Shown one piece after another: positions 13,751-23,460 of a DNA stretch of 64,000 bases. Below the pieces are notes generated by a model. That model was not told the origin of the DNA, did not search any database, and worked only from the letters and a program-made list of their open reading frames with translations. This DNA comes from Nostoc linckia NIES-25 (GTDB taxonomy: Bacteria > Cyanobacteriota > Cyanobacteriia > Cyanobacteriales > Nostocaceae): the NCBI RefSeq assembly GCF_002368035.1, contig NZ_AP018222.1, positions 2,768,534 to 2,832,533 on the forward strand, written 5' to 3'. The translations under genes were made by a program, and so were the position numbers. Each line of letters starts with the position of its first letter. Position 1 is the first letter of the stretch.

Positions 13751-14929
13751 TTAAACCTTAATTTTGGTAAACAAAGATTCGTATTGTTTGGTTGCTGAGG
13801 GAGATAAAGGAAGTAGAAATTCGCTTTTATCTAAAACTGAGCGTAGGCGTAGCCCGCCGTAGGCATCGCTTTGTAATAAACTCCTTAAAGGTTTCTGAAT
13901 ATCAGAAGCCATAATATTTGTAGAAATTGGCGAATTGGTTTTGGTTAGTAGAGAAATTTGCTTAGCAGTGCTTGGTTGCCAACAAAAATCAATCCATCGA
14001 TCCGATAATGTAGTTGTAGTAATACCTACCGGGCGTACCCACAAATCTGCCCAAATAGCGGTTCCTGACTGAGGAATAACCGCCACAAGTTGCGGGTAAC
14101 GTCCCAGAATTGGTAGTATATCGGTTGACCAACCAACTGCCAGCCAAGTATCACCCATAATTAGAGGTTCTAAGTAATTAACAGAACTGTAGAACTTCAC
14201 CTGTTGGTTTAATATCTGTAATTCTTTTTCCAAGTCTGGCACTTGGTCAAGATTTTCTGTGTTGTAAGATTTTCCTAGTTTCTTTAAAGTCAAACCAATA
14301 ACTTCTCGTGGTTGATTGAGTAGGGAAATACGCCCCTTCAACTCATCGCGCCACAAATCACTCCAATCTGTGGGCGTCCATCCTAATTCTTGGAACTTGT
14401 CACGGTTATAAACTATGGCTGTACTACCCCAGCGATAAGGCGCACCCCACACTTTTCCTTGAGCATCCAGGTTACCTCCATCGTTGCGCGTTACGAGTTT
14501 TTTCCACTTTTCATCTAAAGCAGACCATTGTTTTAATTGATTTCCTTGTAACTGTTGCAGTGGTTGAATCAATCTCTGCTCAATAGCTGCTTTTAGCCAA
14601 TAATCTCCCAATGTTACTAAATCAGATGGAGGAGTTCTTTCAGCTTGCCTAAAGGGTATGAATCGTCTCCATCCCTGCTCATCATTGGCTATTGGTTTCT
14701 GCTGCCAATTTTGTAATTGCTTAAATAAATCCTGTATCTGCTCCACAGGAGCAAACTTGAGTTCTACCTGCTGCTGCAAACCTTTGTGAAATTCATTAAC
14801 TACCTGGCCTGGTATGGAACCTTTTAATAACTGTACTTTTAATTGAGTCTGCTTGTTTCCACTACAGCCAAAAAGCAGTTGTGAAATCGTCAGCGTACTT
14901 GTGCCTAGCAAAAAAGACCGTCGATCCAT
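13751..14929 (-). CDS. PotD-like extracellular solute-binding lipoprotein
   Basis: The 392-residue protein starts with a twin-arginine-like signal (MDRRSFLLG) and a lipobox ending in LLFGC, so cysteine 22 would be lipidated. It has the fold pattern of spermidine/putrescine-type binding proteins: GKVWGAPYRWGSTAIVYNRD, WSDLWRDELKGRISLLNQPRE and WLAVGWSTDILP. No permease or ATPase gene is adjacent, so the partner transporter is elsewhere or absent. The C-terminal part contains an in-frame dispersed repeat, read as DAYGGLRLRS, which is probably an insertion. The ligand cannot be assigned. Confidence 0.85.
   Translation of the reverse strand: MDRRSFLLGTSTLTISQLLFGCSGNKQTQLKVQLLKGSIPGQVVNEFHKGLQQQVELKFAPVEQIQDLFKQLQNWQQKPIANDEQGWRRFIPFRQAERTPPSDLVTLGDYWLKAAIEQRLIQPLQQLQGNQLKQWSALDEKWKKLVTRNDGGNLDAQGKVWGAPYRWGSTAIVYNRDKFQELGWTPTDWSDLWRDELKGRISLLNQPREVIGLTLKKLGKSYNTENLDQVPDLEKELQILNQQVKFYSSVNYLEPLIMGDTWLAVGWSTDILPILGRYPQLVAVIPQSGTAIWADLWVRPVGITTTTLSDRWIDFCWQPSTAKQISLLTKTNSPISTNIMASDIQKPLRSLLQSDAYGGLRLRSVLDKSEFLLPLSPSATKQYESLFTKIKV
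13839..13870 (-). repeat. Dispersed repeat inside the binding-protein gene
   Basis: The segment reads GAGCGTAGGCGTAGCCCGCC then GTAGGCATCGCT. It is the intergenic repeat family also seen near 9233-9252. Here it is translated in frame near the C-terminus as a short glycine/arginine-containing loop. Confidence 0.7.
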
Positions 14930-15283
14930 TGATTTTGGATTTGAGATTTCTGATTATACCTATATTTAGCAGAGATTTACAGAGACTGACTGTCTCAAAA
15001 GTAGAGTTATAAAATTTTTAGCATTTTTTGTTGGTAATATCGATAAATTTGAACATTTGACTCAAATTGCCTAGCTTTTATGCAAATCACTACGTCAAGA
15101 TTAATCTTGCTCAATAATTTTCCTGAGTTGTACTTATGCTAAATCTTTACTTAATGTTTAGAAGTAATGATTTAAATGTCACATTGCCACAAAAAATATG
15201 AATACTTAAATAATTCATAAGTATAGTTAAGATTATCAGTAAATTGAATAACATAGAAATTAATGTGCCGATGAGGGTATTGA
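14930..15283. other. AT-rich gap between divergent genes
   Basis: This is the shared upstream region of the lipoprotein gene (minus) and the small protein at 15284 (plus). No gene, repeat or clear promoter box was recognised. Confidence 0.4.
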
Positions 15284-15658
15284 ATGGAGCCATTACAAAA
15301 GCAAATCCTGATTCTGAGCCAAAAACTGGATGCCCTCTGCCAAGTAATTGAGCAGCTTGACATTAAAGTAGCTCAAACTTTTTCAGAGTGTTCCTTAGCG
15401 AATACACAAGCAAGGGACAATTATCAGGAAAATAGCGGTACTGGAGGGAACCAGTTCAAAGGACGTATCAGTTCAAATTCAGAAATGGAACACAAGGATG
15501 TATTAACAGATGGTATTTATATAGATATGCATCGTCAGGGTGGAGATAATAACTTAACACCAGAAATTCAAATACAACGACTAACAGCGCAATTAACAGC
15601 AGCATACAATCGCATTGCTGCCTTGGAAGAGCAATTACTTAGAGAAAGAATTCATTAG
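15284..15658 (+). CDS. Small coiled-coil protein, unknown function
   Basis: The 124-residue protein has an N-terminal amphipathic helix (LQKQILILSQKLDALCQVIEQ), a polar glycine/asparagine-rich middle, and a C-terminal coiled coil (IQRLTAQLTAAYNRIAALEEQ). No membrane segment or catalytic motif is seen. I do not recognise the family. The heptad spacing at both ends suggests self-association. Confidence 0.6.
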   Translation: MEPLQKQILILSQKLDALCQVIEQLDIKVAQTFSECSLANTQARDNYQENSGTGGNQFKGRISSNSEMEHKDVLTDGIYIDMHRQGGDNNLTPEIQIQRLTAQLTAAYNRIAALEEQLLRERIH

Positions 15659-15659
15659 A

Positions 15660-15705
15660 AGAGAATTCAGAATTCAGAATTCAGAAGTCAGAATTTAGAA
15701 TTCAA
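15660..15705. repeat. STRR-type tandem heptamers
   Basis: The unit ATTCAGA/GTCAGA is repeated five to six times directly after the stop of the small coiled-coil gene. The rest of the gap to 15956 holds no gene. Confidence 0.7.
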
Positions 15706-15956
15706 TGAGTGGAGGGTTTAGACCCACCAGTTACAAGCACGGAAAAATTTAAAATTTGGTGTTTCACCGTTTATTCTTATAGAACAAAGCAGGCTACATT
15801 CACCAGTCGTACTTCAATTCAATTTCTTTTTCTGACTCAATGACTTCTGAATTCTTTCTTGTTAATTTAGTGAATATTTATAAATTCCAAATATTAACCG
15901 GAGCTTTATCTAAGTCTTGATTCTGAATTATTTTTCAAAAGTTTCCGGTTTTGTTA

Positions 15957-17162
15957 TTAGTAATTGACCAAGCTCAGCCGTTCAAGTTGGACTTCAATGG
16001 CTGTTAAAAGTTGGTGTTGCTGCCAATCTTGACTTAGATGAGCGGCTATACAAGCTGCTCCAGCACCCATACCTTCTTTGACAAAGCCTTGCTCGTAAGC
16101 TCTCAATTGAGGATAACGAGAATCATTAAAGTTGAGAGCTGTTGCTAATAGGGAAGGAGTTGCTGCAATCTCAGTTGAACTGCCTTTACTTAAGCTGAGG
16201 GCTAAGTCAACAGTAGCGCCAGTAGAATCTTCTGCCACCCAACGCGTTGTACCCACAACTACTTCTGCTGGTTGCCATGATAAAGCGTAAGCTTGAGCGA
16301 TCGCACTCATTAGCGCATAAACCGCTAGCATTTGTGTCCCTCCAGCCAGCAGAATACCACAACTACGACTAGCAGCGATCGCCATTCCAGCCACCACCAC
16401 TTGCATCGGATCGCCCACCGCGGCCACAAGTTGTAGCGGATCTAGAGAATTTTCGATTGGAAATTGGAAGTTTATCTCCCCTTGCTCCCTCTCCCTGCCC
16501 CCTGCCCCCTGCTCCCTGCCCCCTCTCATCTTCTCCAGTCCAGCTTGCACTAGTGCCGACTTTTGGGCGTGGTTACAAACAGGATGACTACTGTTGACTT
16601 TTCCGGCAGCTTCTATGCCTAAACCAGTTAAAATTGCCTGAGCAGTTGTGGTGCCTCCAACGACGCACTCACCGATAATCAAATATCCTTGTTGGATATT
16701 AGCAGCAAGGCGTTCTCCCCAAAGTAGTCCTTGTTCGAGCAAGTGGCGTACTGTTGTGATTTCCATAGCATTCCCCCCACTTAAACATCTGGCAGGAGTG
16801 CCGCCCAAATCAATTACTGGTACAGCAGGAGCTTGGGGTAAGCCAGCATTAAACAAATGCACTGGTATTTTTAGCGACTCACAGACAGCACGAGAAATTA
16901 ACACAGGCGAAGCCCCAGCCGCCAATGGTGGTAAGGGATATTGGGGTTTATGTTCCGCGCCGTAGTACAAAAATTCGGCATCGGCACAAGCAGTATATTT
17001 CCGATCCTCTGGAGTGCGACCGGCTGCTGAAATTCCTGGGAGCAAACCAGTTTCAGTAAATCCTAAAACACAGGCAAATACAGGTAGACAACCACGATAC
17101 TGTCGCAGCCATTCTTCGCCCTGTTCTTTTTTGGTATAAATGCGAATTTGGGAATTGGGCAT
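15957..17162 (-). CDS. CobT-like nicotinate-nucleotide phosphoribosyltransferase family protein
   Basis: The 401-residue protein matches the cyanobacterial relatives of CobT (the TIGR00303-type group): TGLLPGISAAGRTPEDRKYT, GEAxVGGTTTA-like IIGECVVGGTTTAQAI, and FVKEGMGAGAACIAA near the end. CobT activates the lower base of cobamides using nicotinate mononucleotide; whether this branch does the same is uncertain. Residues of about 213-229 (RGGREQGAGGREREQGE) come from an in-frame STRR-like repeat at about 16475-16530 and are absent from a normal fold. The gene follows the DUF2232 gene on the same strand. Confidence 0.8.
   Translation of the reverse strand: MPNSQIRIYTKKEQGEEWLRQYRGCLPVFACVLGFTETGLLPGISAAGRTPEDRKYTACADAEFLYYGAEHKPQYPLPPLAAGASPVLISRAVCESLKIPVHLFNAGLPQAPAVPVIDLGGTPARCLSGGNAMEITTVRHLLEQGLLWGERLAANIQQGYLIIGECVVGGTTTAQAILTGLGIEAAGKVNSSHPVCNHAQKSALVQAGLEKMRGGREQGAGGREREQGEINFQFPIENSLDPLQLVAAVGDPMQVVVAGMAIAASRSCGILLAGGTQMLAVYALMSAIAQAYALSWQPAEVVVGTTRWVAEDSTGATVDLALSLSKGSSTEIAATPSLLATALNFNDSRYPQLRAYEQGFVKEGMGAGAACIAAHLSQDWQQHQLLTAIEVQLERLSLVNY
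16475..16530 (-). repeat. STRR-like repeat inserted in the CobT-like gene
   Basis: On the plus strand the segment is made of CCCCTGC/TCCCTGC-type units. On the coding strand it reads in frame as a glycine, arginine and glutamate-rich stretch. The same GGGAGCAGGGG units are found in intergenic DNA at 17170-17215. Confidence 0.8.
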
Positions 17163-17290
17163 GGGGAGATGAGGAAGTGGAGGGCAGGGGAGCAGGGGGA
17201 GCAGGGGAAAAGGTTAAAGGTTAAAGGGAAAAGGAATAAATTTAATCTTTCCCCTTTTCCCTTTACCCTTTTCCCTTTCCGTATGCCCTG
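17163..17290. repeat. Palindromic STRR-like block
   Basis: GGGGAGCAGGGG units and AAAGGTTAAAGG units are followed by the complement CCCTTTACCC, so the block can form a hairpin. It lies between the DUF2232 and CobT-like genes. Confidence 0.7.
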
Positions 17291-17330
17291 TTTGCCCAAT
17301 GCCCACAGACCAATAACTAATGATTAATAA

Positions 17331-18068
17331 CTACCCTTCATAATCCATAAGGACTTGCACCCAATGTGGTGGGCGGGGGATGGGGTTGCCCAGGCGATCG
17401 AAAAGCAGCCATGCTGCTAGGTGTACAACAAAAAGGTAGATAAAATTGTTGAGTACGATTAAGGCGATCGCGCCTATTTGAATCAAAAACACGCTGGGAG
17501 TCGCCAATAAACTCAGCTTCAGGAATACCCACTCGATAAACTCAGTCACCTGGGTAATCACATAAATCCAAAGGTCTTCACCTGATAACACAGACAATAA
17601 CCATAACCGAAAAAAGACTCCTAAAGTACCCAACAGGGTACCCAAGGTGATGGAAACCATCCAGGGAACCCGACGACGATACCACGCCGCACCCAAAAGC
17701 ACGCCCATAAAGCCGTAGGGCATGACAAATAGCAAACTGCGGGCAGGCCCCATCAGTACCGTCAGCAATAACCCAGAAGTGAGTGCTGCCATCCATGCTG
17801 CTCGTTTGTCCCAACGGAGATAAACTAGAGCGATCGGCACTGGAAAAAATATCCGCAAAACTGGCCCTAAAGGAAAGTAAAAATTAATAAACCAAATTAG
17901 GCTAGCAGTACTGGCTAAAAAGGCTGTTTCCACCATCTTCAAGGGCGTATCAGCTTTAAGTTGAGGACGGGTTAACTCTTGTTTGTCTACCCAACGATCG
18001 ACAGGAGTGTGAGATTCCGGCGATGGATCTTCCTCTGGCTCATCTGGCAGAGAATCTAAAATGCTCAT
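17331..18068 (-). CDS. DUF2232 family membrane protein
   Basis: The 245-residue protein has a charged, proline/glutamate-rich N-terminus (about 45 residues) and then six to seven hydrophobic helices, including VETAFLASTASLIWFINFYF and LIVLNNFIYLFVVHLAAWLL. This is the DUF2232/YybS pattern, possibly related to ECF-transporter substrate-binding folds; no substrate is known. It starts 14 bases after the stop of the Crp/Fnr-type regulator on the same strand, so the two are probably co-transcribed, with the CobT-like gene downstream. Confidence 0.8.
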   Translation of the reverse strand: MSILDSLPDEPEEDPSPESHTPVDRWVDKQELTRPQLKADTPLKMVETAFLASTASLIWFINFYFPLGPVLRIFFPVPIALVYLRWDKRAAWMAALTSGLLLTVLMGPARSLLFVMPYGFMGVLLGAAWYRRRVPWMVSITLGTLLGTLGVFFRLWLLSVLSGEDLWIYVITQVTEFIEWVFLKLSLLATPSVFLIQIGAIALIVLNNFIYLFVVHLAAWLLFDRLGNPIPRPPHWVQVLMDYEG

Positions 18069-18082
18069 ATTTTGACGAGTTA

Positions 18083-18748
18083 TTAAACTATCATTCTTTC
18101 CAAGGCTGACATATCAGGAATACAGATAATGTCTTGATCCCGTTTAATCAAGCCTCTTCTTTCCAGCCTTGTCAACACTCGTGTCACCGTTTCCCGTGCC
18201 AATCCGCTCAAACTACTCAATTCGCGATGAGGTAAATTTGGGATTTCGGTTCCTGTTTGCCCTTTTTTTCCCTGTCCTTCTGCCAAAAACAGCAATGTAT
18301 CTGCTACCCGTGACTGACTATGAGATTCCCGCAAGCGTAATCGCCGATTCACTTGCTGTAAACGCTCTGCCATCAGTTTTGCTAATCTCAGCCCTGCCAA
18401 GGGTTCTATTTTCAGTAAATTGCTAAAATCTGAAGCAGGCATACTGCCAATTACCGTTGGGGTCAGGGTAATCACATCAGTAGTTCGGCGTTTTTCACTT
18501 AGAACCGCCATTTCACCAAACAATTCCTCTTTGCCAAGAATGTTGAGTGTTACCTCTTTCCCTTCTAAATTATAAGTACGAATTTTTACCCATCCTTCTC
18601 TGATAAAATACACAGCACCACCCCAGTCATTTTCTAGTACGATAACTTGATTAGCTGGATGAGTGCGGGTTACAAGATGGGTAAGGGCTGTTTCCACAAC
18701 AGCATCTGGCAAACCCTGAAAAAATAAGGGCACATATCGGTCTTCCAT
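18083..18748 (-). CDS. Crp/Fnr-family transcription regulator
   Basis: The protein has an N-terminal cyclic-nucleotide-binding-like beta barrel (LENDWGGAVYFIREGWVKIR, LGKEELFGEMAVLSEKRRTT) and a C-terminal winged helix-turn-helix (LSSLSGLARETVTRVLTRLE). The effector pocket segment GEMAVLSEKRRTT keeps the G-E-x-A part, but the expected R-S/T pair is replaced by R-R-T-T, so cAMP binding is uncertain. The start MEDRYVPLFFQGLPD at 18748 is chosen. The longer frame adds a cysteine-rich leader (CSCMSC) that is unlikely but would be interesting if real. It is not NtcA, whose sequence differs. Confidence 0.85.
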   Translation of the reverse strand: MEDRYVPLFFQGLPDAVVETALTHLVTRTHPANQVIVLENDWGGAVYFIREGWVKIRTYNLEGKEVTLNILGKEELFGEMAVLSEKRRTTDVITLTPTVIGSMPASDFSNLLKIEPLAGLRLAKLMAERLQQVNRRLRLRESHSQSRVADTLLFLAEGQGKKGQTGTEIPNLPHRELSSLSGLARETVTRVLTRLERRGLIKRDQDIICIPDMSALERMIV

Positions 18749-19482
18749 TAGGACATTTTTATTTAAGCTGCTATATACACACGACATACAAGAGCATTTT
18801 TTAAGCCTAGCTATCAAAGCGCAGCCACTCTTTAACAATAAAAATAACCCATACTACGCAAGAAAGTGAGAAGAGGGGTTTTCTAAGTAATTTTTACCTA
18901 TAGGTTTAAATATGGCAAAAATTTTCCAAAAACTAGTTTATAGCTTGCTGAAGTATTGCTTAAGGTTAAATCTAGTGAAACTTGATTTCTCTTGATTACT
19001 TAAAAATATAGGCAAACAACATTCATCATACTCAAGCTAGTGAAGTACCTGCACTGACCTTACGGTACAGTCTAAGCTTCCGGTCTCATTCGCTATTACC
19101 TGACTAAACCGGAGCTAGCCATGTGTCTGCGGCAAGTCTGACTAGTTTGAAGTTAGCCTTTGTGTTCCATACAGTCGGGTAGGTCAACGACCATGTGTAT
19201 TATATCAAACCATATAAATCCTTCTAGAGATTTGTTCGTCTCGTCGCTGGTATACTGTGAGCCTTGTTGCTGTTAAAGGTTAATTATTGCTCAGATATTT
19301 TAGCGGTTTTGAACAATCAAGCTAAGCTTGTTAAACAAACGCTGACTGAAGATTGCCACTCCTCCCAGTAATCCATAACATAATGACAGTCACAAGTCAA
19401 AGTGGCAGCTGTTGTCACTCAAAACTTCAATGACTGTAAAGTAATTGTCATATTAATTGACATATTGTTGTAGCTAAGGTAA
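18749..19482. other. Long non-coding stretch upstream of the Hsp70-like gene
   Basis: No gene is supported over about 730 bases. The part at 19040-19200 is less AT-rich and contains several short self-complementary pairs, such as AGCTTCCGGT with ACCGGAGCT (19073-19113), and two copies of CCATGTGT (about 19119 and 19191). It might be a structured leader or a small RNA, but I recognise no known family. Confidence 0.4.
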
Positions 19483-22400
19483 GTGAAAGTGACTTCCAGT
19501 GCAGATGAAATTCAAAAGCTGATTGCAGACATTGACAACTTACTTGCCAGTGGTGGCAAGCGCCTGTCTCGATTTTTACCTAGTCAGGGGCAAGAACCTA
19601 AAGAGGTTTTAGAAACAATTCGGGAATTTTTGGTGAGGCTACGAGAAAAAGAAGCATTAGAGAGTAGCGTTCAAAATCAATTTCTGACAGAACCGGGTTC
19701 GCCTTTGTTAACAAAATTTAGCGATCGCGGCGATCGTCAGCTTTTACTGCCACCGTCCCAACCCACTCAAGAATACAGTGCTGGTGAAGCAGGAGAATTA
19801 AAAACTGAATTTTCCAGATTGATCCAGCCGTTACGGGCGGAATTAGAAGGGCTATTGCAAGAAAGAGCCACTCTCGTCCAAGAAATTCGGCAGCTAGAAC
19901 AAAAGCGATTGCAAAACTACTCCCTGGCGCAGCAGTTGACAAACCAAGAACAGATGATTACCGAGTTTTTACAGGTACTCGTTAGTCGGCTTGTGCCAAA
20001 TTTAACGCCATTGCTAGCACAAAGTTTGGTCAATTCCTCCATTTCTTCAGCAGGAATCGATCGCCCAAATTCAGAACCAGTAGCCTTGGCAACTCAACCT
20101 TTGTTAGAATCCCCAGAACGTGTAGAGCAGTTAACACGACTGGCTCAGGAGTTAGACCAGCGCCTGTTATCGCTAGATGGGACTGTGAATGTTGTCTTTG
20201 AAGCACTACAACGTAACATTAATACTTATTACGAGTCTTTATCCCAAGCACTAGCAAGAATGCATAGCAAGGGAATCCAAGGCGAACAGTTGATAGCCAG
20301 CTTTCTCAACAATTTGACGGAGTATTTGCAGCAACAATCCCCTAGTACCAACTCATCTTTTCTAGAGGTAGAAACTGAGACACCACCTGTATCACCGACT
20401 CAGCAAAATGATATCAATGCTGAATTTGCACTTCCGCTTTTAGAGCTAATACAGCCAGAAACTTCGCCAATTAATTTTGAGCCACAGCCTACTACCCTCA
20501 CAGAAGATTTAGATGCAGTACTTTTGCAGCTTGGCTTAGACTCGTCTCAATCTTCTGAAAGTCCAAATGAATTACCAGAACAGATTTCTACGTTAATTGC
20601 TGATGAAGTAGACCAACTTTATGCAAGTTTGTTTGATACCGTTAATGATTCACCAACTTCTGTTACAGCTTCCCCATCAACTTTGAATACCCCTGAGGAA
20701 ACACCTGTTGTTCCTCCAACTGGGGATTCTGAGATTGTGGCAACCGATACATCATTTGCACCAGACACAGATTTTTTCTATGTGAGCAATGCTCAGGCGA
20801 CTGTAGAAACCACAGATTCAGTGGAAGAACTATTTTTTGCAGAGGATACTAACCTCGCCTCGCCACCAGAAATTTCGCCAGAAGACAGTTTGTTTCTAGA
20901 ACTCAGCACTCAGCCAGAAGTTGCCGATACAATTAGCACTTTAACTGATTTATTACCTGAGGTAAGTACTGAGGAGGAAGTTCTGGAACTGCCATCACCT
21001 GTGATTCAAGCTACAACTACAGCGCCAGCCACTCCAGAAATACCAGAAATTGAGTTAGCACCCAGCGAAGATACCCCCACAGAGACTACAAGCGATCGCC
21101 AAGAACTTTCTTTAGATAACTATATTCCAGCTTCGCCACAAGAAAACCTACTTTCTCTAGAGTCAAATCAGGCTCCAGCGATCCCCGATATTTCTTTAGA
21201 TGAAGAACAGTTGCAACAATTAGACTTGGATTTGGCTAATTTCGATCGCCAGCTAAATTCTGATTTTGAACCAGCTACAAATCTCGAAATTTCTCAAGAA
21301 TCTGTTGCTAAAATTCAAGAGATAATCCCCACAGTTGTGCCTGAGCAACAACCAGAAGATTTCCAATATTTCCAAATAGCAACAAACGATTTTGCATTTC
21401 CCGAAGTAGAAACTAACTTAGATTTAGACACAAAAACTGAAAAAAAAAAGCAAGAAACAACTTCCATTCCAGAAAGCTCTTTACCTGCAAACTCCAACTC
21501 GATAAACAATACAGAAGTTTCACCCAACGTTCTCCAATCAGTCTGGTATTTAGGAATTGATTTGGGTACAACAGGAATTTCTGCGGCTTTATTAAATAGT
21601 TCCTCTTTGGTTGTACATCCTATCTATTGGTCAGCAGAAAATCCACCCGGAACAACTTCTTTTCAGCAATCGTTTCGTTTACCAACAGAGGTTTATCTGC
21701 CCGCAGCTTCTGTACCCCAGAGTGAAAATGATAGTATTGAAGCACAGGAACAGACAGCACCTGCGGCTGTCGCCCAAGATAATAATCCTACGCCAGCGAG
21801 ATCGGATGCAACAAACAATCTTTACTCAGCGCAACTCAAGCCTTATTTACAAGTAGCTATTCCCTACAAAAGCGAACGGCAAAAATGGGAACCTGTTTTG
21901 CAATTAAATGAATTTTCGGCAGGGCCATTAATTTGGGTTGTACGATCGCTCTCTAAACTACTGTTAACTCTCAAATGCGATCGAGGTAGTACCACCCCTA
22001 GTTTAATTGCTGCCGCTGTTGGAATCAGCGAACAAAACTTTTCTCAAATTATTAATAATATTGCTGGTGTAATTTGCACTTGTCCATCTAGTTGGTCAGA
22101 ACAATATCGCTTCAATGTTAGAGAAGCTGTACTCACTAGCAAACTTGTCCAACATCCCCAGCAGGTCTTTTTTGTCGAAGAAGCGATCGCTAGTTTACTT
22201 CCAGAACTCGATGCTGCTAACGGCGAGCAAATAAAATTAAGATTAAACGAAGATCGAGATTCTCATCCTGCAAAAACCAGCGAAAATTCCCTTGTAGGCA
22301 ACACCCTTGTTATTAATATTGGGGCAGCTGCCACAGAAATGTTACTAGTCGATGTGCCAGAAACCCTGGCCCAATTGACATACAATGATTTCATGCTCCA

Positions 22401-23460
22401 CAGTTTTGCTTATGCTGGCAAGGGAATTGAACAAGACATTATTTGTCAGCTGCTTTTGCCGCCCAAATCTCAGCGATCGCGTTTAGAAACCCAAAGCGAG
22501 AGTAAAACACCTACCACTAATCCCTGGCAATGGCAACCATCGATTCCCGGTTTAGACCAAATGCATTGGCAGAGTTTACGGTTAGAAGAATTACAACTAC
22601 CTAGAGTCGGCGAACCAGATATCAATGCTCGGATTCGTCTCCAGCAGCGTCTAGAAAGTTCCTTGCTCGGACAGGCGATATTAGATGCAGCACTCGCTCT
22701 GAAGCTGATTTTACAACACCAAGACTCTTTTACTTTGGAATTAGCCGATCGGCAGTGGATTTTACGCCGACGAGACTTAGAAAGCCAAGTATTTATCCCC
22801 TTTGTCCGCCGCTTGAACCGCGAACTCAACAAATTATTGGTAGCTCGTGGTATTCCCACAGAAGCTATTAATCAAGCTATCTTGACTGGTGGCGTAGCTT
22901 GTGTAGGGACGGTAAATCGTTGGCTACGACAAAAACTCCCCAGCGCGAAAATTATCCAAGATTTATATCTCGGCGAAAACGGCGCTCCTAATTGCAGTCG
23001 AGTCGCCTATGGTTTGGCGATGCTACCTTTGCATCCCCAGGTATTAGATACACCAAGACAACAATACACTGATTATTTCCTATTTACAGAATTGCTGCGC
23101 CTGCTACCAGACCGATCCTTATCTTTTGGTGAAGTTATCCAGTTATTTGAAGGTCGCGGTATCAACACCCGTACTTGTCAGCAACGCCTGTTAGCTTTTT
23201 TGGAGGGTGAATTACCTTCCGGTCTGATACCTTCAGTTACAGACTCAACTTGGCTCACCCACAGTTCTCAAGAAAATCCTGACTATCAAGCGATCGCCAC
23301 TGCACCACTTTTTGAAAAACAAGGCAGTCTCACCTATCGCCCCAATTCCCAACAACTTTCGGCTTTGCGCCGCTATCTCAATGCTATCAAGGCTAGCAAT
23401 CAGCAATCACTGGAGGAACCATATATAGTAAATTTTGCCTTAGAGCTTCGTAGTTATTAG
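19483..23460 (+). CDS. Giant Hsp70-like protein with coiled-coil and acidic regions
   Basis: The 1325-residue protein has three parts. Residues 1-290 are helical with a coiled coil (LRAELEGLLQERATLVQEIR). Residues of about 290-680 are a low-complexity acidic linker rich in E, T, S and P. From about 687 an actin/Hsp70-type ATPase begins with WYLGIDLGTTGISAALL (phosphate loop 1) and ends with AILTGGVACVGTVNRWL (adenosine motif). The phosphate-2 region VINIGAAATEMLLVD lacks the usual D-x-G-G-G-T, so ATP hydrolysis may be altered. No substrate-binding domain of DnaK type follows. Start is GTG at 19483 or 19489; an AAGG at 19476-19479 fits the latter better. Confidence 0.8.
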   Translation: MKVTSSADEIQKLIADIDNLLASGGKRLSRFLPSQGQEPKEVLETIREFLVRLREKEALESSVQNQFLTEPGSPLLTKFSDRGDRQLLLPPSQPTQEYSAGEAGELKTEFSRLIQPLRAELEGLLQERATLVQEIRQLEQKRLQNYSLAQQLTNQEQMITEFLQVLVSRLVPNLTPLLAQSLVNSSISSAGIDRPNSEPVALATQPLLESPERVEQLTRLAQELDQRLLSLDGTVNVVFEALQRNINTYYESLSQALARMHSKGIQGEQLIASFLNNLTEYLQQQSPSTNSSFLEVETETPPVSPTQQNDINAEFALPLLELIQPETSPINFEPQPTTLTEDLDAVLLQLGLDSSQSSESPNELPEQISTLIADEVDQLYASLFDTVNDSPTSVTASPSTLNTPEETPVVPPTGDSEIVATDTSFAPDTDFFYVSNAQATVETTDSVEELFFAEDTNLASPPEISPEDSLFLELSTQPEVADTISTLTDLLPEVSTEEEVLELPSPVIQATTTAPATPEIPEIELAPSEDTPTETTSDRQELSLDNYIPASPQENLLSLESNQAPAIPDISLDEEQLQQLDLDLANFDRQLNSDFEPATNLEISQESVAKIQEIIPTVVPEQQPEDFQYFQIATNDFAFPEVETNLDLDTKTEKKKQETTSIPESSLPANSNSINNTEVSPNVLQSVWYLGIDLGTTGISAALLNSSSLVVHPIYWSAENPPGTTSFQQSFRLPTEVYLPAASVPQSENDSIEAQEQTAPAAVAQDNNPTPARSDATNNLYSAQLKPYLQVAIPYKSERQKWEPVLQLNEFSAGPLIWVVRSLSKLLLTLKCDRGSTTPSLIAAAVGISEQNFSQIINNIAGVICTCPSSWSEQYRFNVREAVLTSKLVQHPQQVFFVEEAIASLLPELDAANGEQIKLRLNEDRDSHPAKTSENSLVGNTLVINIGAAATEMLLVDVPETLAQLTYNDFMLHSFAYAGKGIEQDIICQLLLPPKSQRSRLETQSESKTPTTNPWQWQPSIPGLDQMHWQSLRLEELQLPRVGEPDINARIRLQQRLESSLLGQAILDAALALKLILQHQDSFTLELADRQWILRRRDLESQVFIPFVRRLNRELNKLLVARGIPTEAINQAILTGGVACVGTVNRWLRQKLPSAKIIQDLYLGENGAPNCSRVAYGLAMLPLHPQVLDTPRQQYTDYFLFTELLRLLPDRSLSFGEVIQLFEGRGINTRTCQQRLLAFLEGELPSGLIPSVTDSTWLTHSSQENPDYQAIATAPLFEKQGSLTYRPNSQQLSALRRYLNAIKASNQQSLEEPYIVNFALELRSY

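Noticed and set aside
22470..22859. Minus-strand 129-residue frame in the Hsp70-like gene
   Set aside because: It is antisense to a well-supported ATPase region.
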